A stretch of DNA of 64,000 nucleotides from contig NC_089046.1 of assembly GCF_034140825.1 (NCBI RefSeq), positions 1,936,001-2,000,000 on the forward strand, written 5' to 3'. Numbering within the stretch: position 1 is the first letter of the stretch; the number at the start of each line of letters is the position of its first letter. The notes beneath the pieces are model-generated. The model had not been told where the DNA came from. It was given only the letters and a program-made list of their open reading frames with translations, and made no database searches. Position numbers and translations under genes: made by a program. Positions 21,751 to 32,428 of this stretch are shown in pieces. The DNA comes from Oryza sativa Japonica Group (lineage: Eukaryota > Streptophyta > Magnoliopsida > Poales > Poaceae).

Positions 21751-23603
21751 TATAAATTCAAGAACCATGCAGAAACCAGTACTCTGTTCACGCAGTGTTA
21801 GTATAGCTAGTGCTACCTAAGCATTTGGTTTTCATTATCCTTCTTTCTTATTTGTTGTTCTCATTCTTATCACTGTGTTTCTGCGGAAATATGTTCACTA
21901 GAAGTCTGCTCGTCCATATGACGAAGGTGTTCCTACCTCTGTAAGACGGAGGAACTCAACGTAGATTGGATTAATCACGGAGTGCGTACATATATATGCC
22001 TGTCCATAACCACTCTACCGATTTATAGCAACAGAATCGGGAGGATAAGGATCTAGGCTTAGAGATAAAACTCAACTATATACATATCTAAACCATATTG
22101 TCTAACACCCCCCCGCAGTCACAACGTTGTTGGAGCGAACGTTGAGACTGGAGCGAAACTCGACGAAAACAGGAGAGGGAAGACCTTTGGTGAAGATATC
22201 CGCATACTGTGATGAAGTTGGAACATGCAACACCCGGACAGCACCTAGAGCAACCTTGTCACGCACGAAGTGTAGATCGATCTCGACATGTTTCGTTCGT
22301 TGATGCTGTACTGGATTGGAGGAGAGATAAATTGCGCTCACATTATCACAATACACCAAGGTGGCTTTAGACGGCGGGGAATGAAACTCATGGAGGAGTT
22401 GGCGCAACCAGCTGGCTTCTGCAACCGCATTTGCCACAGCACGATACTCAGCTTCAGCACTCGACCGAGAGACAATGTTCTGGCGCTTGGATGACCATGA
22501 TACAAGGTTGTCACCAAGAAAAACTGCATAACCGGATGTGGACTTACGAGTGTCTGGACAGCCAGCCCAATCAGCGTCAGAATAGACAACAAGGTCAGTG
22601 GCCTGAGAACGCTGAATATGGCGACCAAGATCAATTGTACCTCGGACATATCGCAAAATCCTTTTGAGAGCGGCGAGATGGACTTCGCGAGGATCATGCA
22701 TGTGTAAGCACACCTGCTGGACCGCATACGAAATGTCTGGTCTGGTGAAAGTGAGGTACTGAAGTGCTCCTACAAGACTGCGATAATCTGTAGGATCTGC
22801 CACTGGTGGACCGTCGGTGGAAGATAACTTGGTACATGTATCCACAGGAGTGGCGCACGGCGTCGGCGACTGCTTTGACAGCCTCGTCGATCGCAGCGAA
22901 GGCTGCATCGGAAGTGGACACCGTCGATGTGTTCTCGGGCGCCATAGGGAAGCAGCGATAGGGTTTAGGTGTGGAGCGGAAGCGATACCGTATCTGATAC
23001 CATGTAAGACGGAGGAATTCAACGTAGATTGGATTAATCACGGAGTGCGTACATATATATGCCTGTCCATAACCACTCTACCGATTTATAGCAACAGAAT
23101 CGGGAGGATAAGGATCTAGGCTTAGAGATAAAACTCAACCATATACATATCTAAACCATATTGTCTAACAACCTCTGTTCCAGCCTCTGAATTTTCTTCT
23201 CTGTGACAAGCACAACACACACAGCACATGCCCATCTGAACATTCTGAAACCAAAGCAAGAACAGAGCTCACGCATGGCGATGTCGATGTGGTAATAGCA
23301 GCGCTTGGGCTCCGTGTCAACAGGGAGGGCGACGAGTGTTCCTTGGTAGAGGATGAAGCTCTTGTACTATTGGAAGAGAAGCAAGCGAGCTGGGAAGAAC
23401 TAGAGGAAGCTTTCAGCGTGTTCGACGGCGACGGCGATGGATTCATAAGTCCCCTGGAGCTGCAGAGTGTGATGAGAAGGTTGGGTTTGCAGCACGATGC
23501 TGGCCATGAGGAGTGTGAAAGAATGCTCAAGGTTTTCGACAGAGACGGCGATGGAATGATCAATTTTGACGAGTTTAAAGTCATGATGCAAGGAGTTATC
23601 TGA
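21751..23603 (+). pseudogene. CML gene copy 1, leader split by copia and start codon lost
   Basis: TATAAATT at 21751-21758, a leader to 21939, the copia insertion, then leader again from 23171. The EF-hand frame runs to 23603 and is nearly identical to copy 2 (27271-27579), with two canonical loops, DGDGDGFISPLE and DRDGDGMINFDE. At the position of the ATG of copy 2 this copy has ATA (GTAATAGCAGCG against GTAATGGCAGCA). Upstream ATGs at 23275 (5-codon-scale frame ATGGCGATGTCGATGTGGTAA) end at once. With a copia in the leader and no start ATG it is probably non-functional, unless it starts at an internal Met or a near-cognate codon. Confidence 0.75.
21940..23170 (-). mobile_element. small Ty1/copia LTR retrotransposon, broken, in a CML leader
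   Basis: Two 168-bp LTRs (21940-22107 and 23003-23170) start TGTAAGACGG and end TTGTCTAACA. They differ at about two sites, suggesting an insertion well under 1 million years old. The 5-bp target duplication ACCTC is at 21935-21939 and 23171-23175. Minus orientation: a primer-binding site of the initiator-Met tRNA type (TGGTATCAGA) follows the 5' LTR, and a G-rich polypurine tract precedes the 3' LTR. The interior retains a reverse-transcriptase/RNase H-region fragment typical of copia elements. At about 1.2 kb it is far shorter than an autonomous element, is broken, and would depend on others. Confidence 0.92.
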
Positions 23604-24157
23604 GTTTTGTTTTTTTTTCAGAGAAAAGGTTCATCGCCGGAGCTGCCTGAGTGACTGACTACTCGATCTGAAAACATATACATACGCCCCTATCGATCGC
23701 CTGAGGCTGATAGTTTTGTTTCTTGATTTGAACAAGTGATGGTAGCTGAGCTGAACCTTTTTTTCTTTTTTTTGAAACCGAGTTGTGTTATCGAAAACCT
23801 TGCCGATGTATGGCTGCATATCAATTTGAGGAGTTCCTGTCTATCATCGGTTCATTGCTTTGATACGCACCACAGTAATGGATCGGCATGCCGCTTTGTA
23901 CTGACAGGATATATTTGGCAATCAGTACACTCAGGAGTAATGAGTCCATAGAATAATTTCCACTGGACCTTACATGGTGGTATCGTTATGTACTTTCAGA
24001 AATATATGAACGGGCTGGCTATGGGCCAGAAGCTCCGTCCTGGTGGTGTCAGCCCATCATATTTTTACAGGGAAAAACTGTAGGAGCGTCTCCTCCGTTC
24101 CATCGTAATCCTTCTCCGATCCGAATTTGCTTCGTATAGCCTCTACACCTGTCTGCC

Positions 24158-24164
24158 TATAAAT
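24158..24164 (+). promoter_or_regulatory. TATA box of compact RING gene copy 1
   Basis: TATAAAT, 127 bp upstream of the ATG at 24291. The same box occurs at the same distance class in copy 2 (28323-28329). Confidence 0.6.
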
Positions 24165-24290
24165 TCCACACGACGGCGACTCATCCCCCAATTCCCCCAT
24201 CTATTCTTCGCCACCGGCAACATCCATCGATCGATCTCCACCCCGACTCAGATCGCCTCCACTTCCAGCAGAGAGAGCTCCGCGCTACGC

Positions 24291-24662
24291 ATGGATCCCA
24301 CAACCGGGACATGTTCCGGGTGCGAGGTCACCAAGAAGATCCCTAGTTGGATGATGAGGAAGACACTAATGCAATGTATGGAAGCCGGCCACTTTGGCAA
24401 GGACGCCATGGATATGGCGCGGCTGGAACATGCACTCCCCCGCGGCGATCTTCACCGGCCGAGAGTGGGCAGCAAGACGGCGGAGCGGAGCTGCTCGGTG
24501 TGCCTCAAGAATTTCGAGGAGGACGACTACATCTGGTCGATGCCCTGCTCCCACACTTTCCATCAGCTCTGCGTCTTGGGTGACCGCTCTTGCAGGGTCT
24601 GTCACCCGGCTGCTCCCCCATCCACGGAGGAGAAACCGGAGGCCCCTCGGACTATTCATTGA
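24291..24662 (+). CDS. compact RING-H2 protein, copy 1
   Basis: Single exon, 123 residues. The C-terminal RING-H2 (68-104) reads CSVC...PCSHTFHQLC followed by only six residues before CRVC; ordinary RING-H2 domains have ten or more there with a conserved Trp. All eight ligands (C3H2C3) are present. The N-terminus MDPTTGTCSGCEVTKKIPSWMMRK has no known domain and there is no membrane segment. RING proteins usually act as E3 ubiquitin ligases; whether this shortened ring still binds an E2 is open. It follows the CML copy by about 700 bp, and the pair is repeated downstream. Confidence 0.8.
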   Translation: MDPTTGTCSGCEVTKKIPSWMMRKTLMQCMEAGHFGKDAMDMARLEHALPRGDLHRPRVGSKTAERSCSVCLKNFEEDDYIWSMPCSHTFHQLCVLGDRSCRVCHPAAPPSTEEKPEAPRTIH

Positions 24663-24906
24663 TTGAATGAATTCACGCGGAATCAGTGCTTGTTTAACTG
24701 ATCAATGTTGTGGCCGTGCAACAAATCTGCATTTCTCTGAAAATTGCAAAAACCTGCTACTCTCTGAATAATCTGAATTTTTTGTCTCCAGTTTTCCTGG
24801 GAATCCCTTATGGAATATTTCTTTTTGTCTCAAGTTATCCTGTGAATCCCTTATGGAAATTTGTAACCGGATGTTTAAATTCACATAGTTATATATATAT
24901 TTACTC

Positions 24907-26681
<1,775 letters not shown>

Positions 26682-27254
26682 CTTCTGCTTTCTTGATATT
26701 CAGTTCAATGTCTGTAATAGCTCTTTGGGTCTTAGTATATGTTAGCCTGGTTTTCTTGGGCCAGACAATAAGAGAAACAAAAGGGATCAACAGATTTGAG
26801 AATTCGTAATTCAGTGCATATATAGTTCCTGAAAATAATTCAGGGAGGGTGTCCATAAAAATGTTACAAGGAAAAAGCTATGCCGGCGATGATTGTTATC
26901 ATTTTTTTAAAAAAGAATAGCTATGCCTATTTTCATTGTATTACTGTTTTATATATGACAATGACAGTGTCCCAATATTTCCCAGAAATGCTCTAGTTTA
27001 ACTAAACATCAGGTTTATACACTCAGTGCGACACACATGTTGATGTATGGTTCCTTGCCTGAAGAACATCAGTGTTCTTGGACCATATGATCTTGCCTGA
27101 CGAACATCAGTGTTCTTGGGCCATATGATGCCATTCTATATAGTTCCTACTGATCTAACAAATTGTTGTCCTGACACAAAGCTGCATGAAGCAAATGACA
27201 GATTTATATATAACCGGGACTAGCACAATGCCGATGCTAAAGCTAGAAGGCAAG
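26682..27254. other. non-coding stretch with a 38-bp tandem pair
   Basis: 26682-26730 resumes the RING block 3' flank interrupted by the LINE. A 38-bp unit starting TTGCCTGA and containing GAACATCAGTGTTCTTGG is repeated at 27055-27092 and 27093-27130 with three differences. No gene seen. Confidence 0.55.
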
Positions 27255-27270
27255 CAGAGTTTCTGTGGTA

Positions 27271-27579
27271 ATGGCAGCACTTGGGCTCCGTGTCAACGGG
27301 GAGGGCGACGAGCGTTCCTTGGTAGAGGATGAAGCTCTTGTACTATTGGAAGAGAAGCAAGCGAGCTGGGAAGAACTAGAGGAAGCTTTCAGCGTGTTCG
27401 ACGGCGACGGCGATGGATTCATAAGTCCCCTGGAGCTGCAGAATGTGATGAGAAGGTTGTGTTTGCAGCGTGACGCTGGCCATGAGGAGTGTGAGAGAAT
27501 GCTCAAGGTTTTCGACAGAGACGGCGATGGAATGATCAATTTTGATGAGTTTAAAGTCATGATGCAAGGAGTTGTCTGA
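27271..27579 (+). CDS. two-EF-hand calmodulin-like protein, copy 2
   Basis: 102 residues, single exon, ATG at 27271 (MAALGLRVNGEGDERS). Two canonical EF-hand loops are present, 44-55 (DGDGDGFISPLE) and 82-93 (DRDGDGMINFDE), with all Ca2+ ligands; calmodulin has four. It probably acts as a soluble Ca2+ sensor with unknown targets. The coding and 3' sequence match copy 1, but upstream of about 27258 the sequence differs, so this copy lacks the family's TATA box and leader and would need a new promoter. Confidence 0.75.
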   Translation: MAALGLRVNGEGDERSLVEDEALVLLEEKQASWEELEEAFSVFDGDGDGFISPLELQNVMRRLCLQRDAGHEECERMLKVFDRDGDGMINFDEFKVMMQGVV

Positions 27580-27685
27580 GTTTTGTTTTCTTTAGAGAAA
27601 AGGTTCATCGCCGGAGCTGCCCGAGTGACTGACTACTCGATCTGAAAACATATACATACGCCCGTATCGATCACCTGAGGCTGAT

Positions 27686-27849
27686 GAGCAATTTTACGGT
27701 CCTTGAGGAGGTACCATGAAGTACCATTTTTTCTATTGTAAATTTGGTACCTCATGGTACCTAGGTACTATGAGGTACCATGAGGTACCAAAATTTTAGT
27801 GTAAATTTTGGTACCTCATGGTATCTATTCAAGGACCGTAGAATTGCTC
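27686..27849. mobile_element. 164-bp MULE-type MITE in the CML copy 2 3' flank
   Basis: Inverted ends GAGCAATTTTACGGTCCTTG and CAAGGACCGTAGAATTGCTC (19 of 20 match) and a 9-bp target duplication GAGGCTGAT (27677-27685 and 27850-27858). The paralogous site near 23700 has a single GAGGCTGAT and no insert, so insertion followed the block duplication. Internal copies of GGTACCATGAGGTACC-type palindromes add further hairpins. Confidence 0.92.
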
Positions 27850-28322
27850 GAGGCTGATAGTTTTGTTTCTTGATTTGAACAAGTAATGGTAGCTGAGCTG
27901 AACCATTTTCCCTTGGTTGCCTATGCTGGTTTCTGTTGTGTTACCAAAAAACTTTGCCGATGTATGGCCACATATCAATCCAAGGAGTTCCAGTCTATCA
28001 TCGGTTCATTGCTTTTGATACGCACGACAGTAATGGATCGGCATGCCACTTTGTACTGACAGGATATATTTGGCAATCAGTACACTCAGGAGTAATAAAA
28101 TAATTTTCACTAGACCTTACATGGTGGTATAGTTGTACTTGCAGAAATACACGAATGGGCTGGCAACGGGCCGGAAGCTCCGTCATGGTGGTTTCAGCCC
28201 ATCATTTTTTTTTAGGAAAAAACTGCAGGCGCGTCTCCCCCGTTCCACCGTAATCCTGTCCTTTACCTTCTCCGATCCGAATTTCCTTCCAGGTTTCCGT
28301 GTATAGCCAACACCTGTGCGCC

Positions 28323-28329
28323 TATAAAT
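28323..28329 (+). promoter_or_regulatory. TATA box of compact RING gene copy 2
   Basis: TATAAAT, 123 bp upstream of the ATG at 28452, in a stretch highly similar to the promoter of copy 1. Confidence 0.6.
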
Positions 28330-28451
28330 TCCACACGACGACGATGACTCATCCCCAATTCCCCCATCGATTCTTCGCCACCGGCAACATCCATCGATCG
28401 ATCTCAGATCGCCTCCTCTTACCAAGCAGAGAGTTCTCTGCGCAAAAACGC

Positions 28452-28832
28452 ATGGATCCGACGGCCGGGACAGGTTCCTCCACCAAGAAGATCCCTAGTT
28501 GGATGGTAACGGAGCTGCCAATGCTATCGACGGAGGCCAACCGCTTGCCACAGATCCCTAGTTGGATGATAAGGAAGCCGCTTATGCTATGTATGGAGGC
28601 CGGCCGGTCTGGCAAGGACGCCGCCGCCGCCACCGCCACCGCGGACGCCATGGAGCAGAGCTGCTCGGTGTGCCTCAAGAGTTTCGAGAAGGACGACTGC
28701 ATCTGGTCGATGCCCTGCTCCCACACTTTCCATCAGCTCTGCATCTTGGGCGACCGCTCCTGCAGGGTCTGTCACCCAGCTGCTCCGCCGTCCACCGTCG
28801 AAAAGCCGGAAGCCCCTCGGACTATGCATTGA
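28452..28832 (+). CDS. compact RING-H2 protein, copy 2, with internal duplication
   Basis: 126 residues, single exon. The RING-H2 (71-107) is nearly identical to copy 1, with the same short six-residue gap before CRVC. The N-terminal motif IPSWM occurs twice (KKIPSWMVTELPML and QIPSWMIRKPLMLC), showing an in-frame duplication of about 20 codons absent from copy 1. An Ala/Thr run (AAAATATAD) precedes the ring. Like copy 1 it is probably an E3-type protein; E2 binding is untested. Confidence 0.8.
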   Translation: MDPTAGTGSSTKKIPSWMVTELPMLSTEANRLPQIPSWMIRKPLMLCMEAGRSGKDAAAATATADAMEQSCSVCLKSFEKDDCIWSMPCSHTFHQLCILGDRSCRVCHPAAPPSTVEKPEAPRTMH

Positions 28833-29111
28833 TTGAATGAATTCGCGCGGAATCAGTGCTTGTTTAACTGATCAATGTCGTGGCCATGCAACAAATCTGC
28901 AATTCTCTGAAAATTGCAAGAAACCTGCAACTCTCTGAGAACTTCATTATCTGAATTTTTTTTATTTCTAGTTTTCCTGCGAGTCCCTTATGGAATATTC
29001 CGTCTCCAGTTCTCCCATGAATCCCTTATGGAAATTTGTATCGAAATGTTGAAATTTACATAGTTATATACTTCTGCTTTCTTGATCTTCAATTCAAAGT
29101 CTGTAATAGCT

Positions 29112-29843
29112 CTTTGCATTATCCTTCTTTTTCTCTGTTGTTCTCATTCTTGTTTCTGCGCAAATATGTTCATAGTACAAGTCTGCTCCTCCTTATACGA
29201 AGGTGTTCCTACCTCTGTTACTATGTCTGAATTTTCTTCTTTTCTGAACATTCTGAAACCAAAGCAAGAGCAGAGCTCGTGTCAGCAATTTCCCAAGATC
29301 AAACTCACCAAAGCACTCACCCTCTGAAATCTCTGAATATTGTCGGACGTGTACAGTACACTGAAGAACTCAGAAAGCAGAGAAACAAGGGAGATGGATT
29401 TTGATACCTCTAAGGGGATTGTCCCCTCGTTGTTTACATGCCACTCTAATAGTTATGAAAAAAATTAAGAATATGTTTTAATATGTAATATATCATTCCA
29501 TAAACATGCAAGTTCAAATTCAATACGATCTGAACCGGGTCATCGCAACTATAAAACAGGAAACATGTAAACCTTAAAAGAACTATTCTTTCGGCCGAAT
29601 CCAAAGTGTTTCCAGCCGGCTAACTACATGCAAGCAAACAGATAAATCGATGCTCAAGATTACATGTTTATATTCCAACAGCTCATACATGGCGATGTCG
29701 TGATGTCGCTGTGGTAATGGCTGTCCTCGGGCTCCAGGACATGAACGCCAATGAGGAGTGCAAGGAGCTTTCTTTGGTAGAGGATGAAGCTTCTACTGCA
29801 AGAGAAGCAAGCGAGCTGGGAAGAACTAGAGGAAGCTTTTAGC
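29112..29843 (+). pseudogene. CML gene copy 3, broken
   Basis: 29112-29285 matches the CML leader (TTCTCATTCTTG, GAAGGTGTTCCTACCTCTG, CATTCTGAAACCAAAGCAAG). About 400 bp of unrelated DNA follows, then from about 29680 the start region resumes (CATACATGGCGATGTCG). The frame from ATG 29717 reads [25 protein letters not shown], then loses frame relative to the other copies and stops at 29843 before any EF-hand loop. It is a truncated relic. Confidence 0.7.
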
Positions 29844-30036
29844 GGGAAAGTATGTTCATCTTTCGAGGGGAATCCCAATGTTGGCACTGTAATACCCCGA
29901 AACAATAGCAATCCGATCATAAAACATGAATAATAACAGATGGTACATGAATGGAATGGTGTTTGATGGAGCATGAGTACGCACAAGAGTTGTATGATTT
30001 GTTTCATCTCTGGCCGCGGCGTTATCCTCTTACAGC

Positions 30037-30636
30037 CTAGTAAGATTGGTCTTGGGTTGGCATCGGGAATCTGCAGAGCGGGCAGCGATGGCTGAGGCGG
30101 AGCCAATCCAAGATGCAGGTCGCATGGAAGCAATGCGAGCAGGGCATCCTCGTCAGCTTCTCTCCCGCCTCGAAATCCTCCAGGCACACAGCGCACCCGC
30201 GTTCCCTGGCGTCGCTTGCCATCGCCTCCTGCAGCTCGGCCATGGCCTTGCTCGACGCGGGGACAGCGCCGAACCCACCGTTCCTGTACGCATCCTCCAC
30301 CTCCACTACTCCATCCATGGCAATGGCAGTGGCAGTGCCACGGCGCTGACGCTGAAGAATATGATCGCGAACCTGATCAACAAGCTGCTGCAAGAAGTCG
30401 GCGTCCAGTTCTATGCGGCCCCGACGAATGTCAGACCTCAAGCGCTCGCGAATGATCTCATGAGCTTCTTCCTGCGTTAATAGCGTCCGACTACCTGGGC
30501 GGTACATCAAGTTGGTGCAGTGGATCCGGTTGCCAATCTTGAAAGTATAACGGGGGATGCCTTCGAAGCTCAAGTTCTCGATGGGAGGGAAATCTCTTGG
30601 TAGTGCTCTTGCGACCGCGGAGGCATCCACCTCCAT
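30037..30636 (-). CDS. RING-H2 finger protein (E3 ligase type)
   Basis: 199 residues from ATG 30636 ([16 protein letters not shown]); frame upstream of that has no ATG. The C-terminal RING-H2 (148-188) is [41 protein letters not shown] with normal ten-residue spacing and the Trp needed for E2 contact. A long Arg/Gln-rich region (55-100) precedes it. A leader intron is likely: donor at 30795 and acceptor at 30683, with exon 1 extending upstream of 30796. No membrane segment is present, so it is probably a soluble ubiquitin ligase. A near-identical copy begins at the right edge of the window. Confidence 0.85.
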   Translation of the reverse strand: MEVDASAVARALPRDFPPIENLSFEGIPRYTFKIGNRIHCTNLMYRPGSRTLLTQEEAHEIIRERLRSDIRRGRIELDADFLQQLVDQVRDHILQRQRRGTATAIAMDGVVEVEDAYRNGGFGAVPASSKAMAELQEAMASDARERGCAVCLEDFEAGEKLTRMPCSHCFHATCILDWLRLSHRCPLCRFPMPTQDQSY

Positions 30637-31315
30637 CGATCTGCGGCAGCAACACACGCCGGAGGCGCTCACCGTACGTCCCCTGCACAAGAGATCGACA
30701 ATGGTGGAGGCGAGCAAATCAATAGGCGGTCGGGTGGGGGGGAATGGATCAGGATTCAGGAGTTAAACGAAACCAAGACACGATCGAGCCCCTACCTGCA
30801 GAGTTTATAGACGAAGAAATCGATCGGACTCCGCGTCCCGATCGAAATCGAGAGTGAATCCGACTCGGATCCGCCCCCAAACGTGGATCAACGAGCGGCG
30901 CGGGTGGGGACAGAGACTGCGGCGGTGGAGGAAAACAGTGAGCGACGCGGCTGGGGTGGAGGTAGCGACTAGCGAGCGTCACGGCTGTAAACGGAGGCAG
31001 CGAGCGGCGCGGCTGGGGACGGAGGAAGCGAGAGGCGCGGTGGAGTAGTGGGGACGAGATCCACATCCACCACGGGATTTTTTTCCCGTTTTCTTGCTTT
31101 CTCTTTTTTATTTGGCTGGTGGACTGGTTTGTGCAAATTGATGGGATCAACTGCTGCTCGTGGGGGGAAATTTAACTATTTGCCACTCTTGTGACATGGC
31201 AATTACCGATTTGCCACACCATGGGCAAATCATTAAACACCATTCATAAGAGTGACAAATAGTTAAAAGCCCCGTTGGTGGGTGGCCCGAGAGGACGAGA
31301 GACTCCGGAGTGAAG

Positions 31316-31730
31316 CAGGACTGCAGGAGCTGCTCGGTGTGCTTCAAGAATTTCGAGGACGACGACTACGGTGTCGTTTGGATCATGGACTAAAACTTTA
31401 GTCCAATCTAGAGAATTAAACATAGACTATTTATAAAACTAATTATATAAATGAGAGCTAATTTTTTATGCCTAATTAATCCATAATTAGCGCATGTTTA
31501 CTGTAGCATTACATAGACTAATCATCGATTAATTAGGCTCAATAGATTTGTCTCGCGAATTAGTCCAGAGTTATAGAATGAGTTTTATTAATAATCTACG
31601 TTTAATATTTATAATTAGTGTCCAAACATCTGCTCGATGCCCTGCTCCCACACCTTCCATTGCAGGGTCTGTCACCCTGCCCCGCGTCCCCTGGGGAGAA
31701 GCCGGCGGTGGAATCAGTGTGTGATTATTG
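31316..31730 (+). pseudogene. compact RING-H2 relic split by a MITE
   Basis: 31322-31369 matches GGAGCTGCTCGGTGTGC...GAGGACGACGACTAC of the compact RING genes, and 31628-31730 resumes at ATCTGCTCGATGCCCTGCTC, with a further internal loss before AGGGTCTGTCACC. Only parts of the ring remain. Confidence 0.75.
31370..31627. mobile_element. 258-bp MITE (TTTGGAYAC-ended family) in the RING relic
   Basis: Begins GGTGTCGTTTGGATC and ends GTGTCCAAAC, i.e. imperfect inverted ends, with internal AATTAATCCATAATTAGC and TCTCGCGAATTAG blocks. A second member of the family lies at about 55327-55625. Its borders are set by comparison with the intact RING gene. Superfamily not certain (hAT-like possible). 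Confidence 0.7.
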
Positions 31731-32428
31731 TGGTTGTCTAATACTCCATCCGTCTCATAAAAAGACAACTTTGTACTTCATCCGTTCTATAAAAAGACAA
31801 ACTTAGTACTAGACTAGATGTTAACGTAATTTAATGTTGTTTTTTTATAGGATGGAAAGAGTATATCTGAAATTCTTGAAATTTTTTTTTGTGTGTCCAG
31901 TCTTCCCGCCAATCCTTTATGTATTTTTGGAACTCATCGGTTGCCTACAAACTTATTATAAGTTGTAACAGTTTATTAGCGAAAAATAATAATTTATACA
32001 TAAATTATTTTTTTTGTGTTTTTAGCGATTTAAAAGTTAATGTTGAAAAAAAAACCCTGTTCTTAACGACTTAGCCCAACAACCGGCGAGTACGAATTTG
32101 TTAGGCGATTAGCGAATGAAGCTGCTTGCTGCCAACCGTTGAGCTTCTGAATTCTGGCAAGGGTGAGTAGAATGCAGTTTGTAGCAATTAGGTAATCAAG
32201 GCTAAAAAAACAGTTACGTAGTACCACACTTCGGTTTTAGGTAACCAGAGGTAAGAAGGCAGTTGATGCACTATCTACGCTACTGTTTTTGTGGCATATG
32301 CATCGTATTGTTGTTTGTAGAAAAGGACACCGCCACTGACTCGTAGACCTGAAATCCTCTTTACTCAATGCCATCTTCCCATCTTCATATTCACCTGATT
32401 CTTAGGTTCCCAGCATTCGATATCCAAT
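31731..32428. other. non-coding stretch with Stowaway-like fragments
   Basis: 31741-31864 holds two partial CTCCATCCGTCT/CATCCGTTCTAT ends in tandem, a decayed Stowaway-like MITE. The rest is AT-rich without a gene. Confidence 0.45.
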
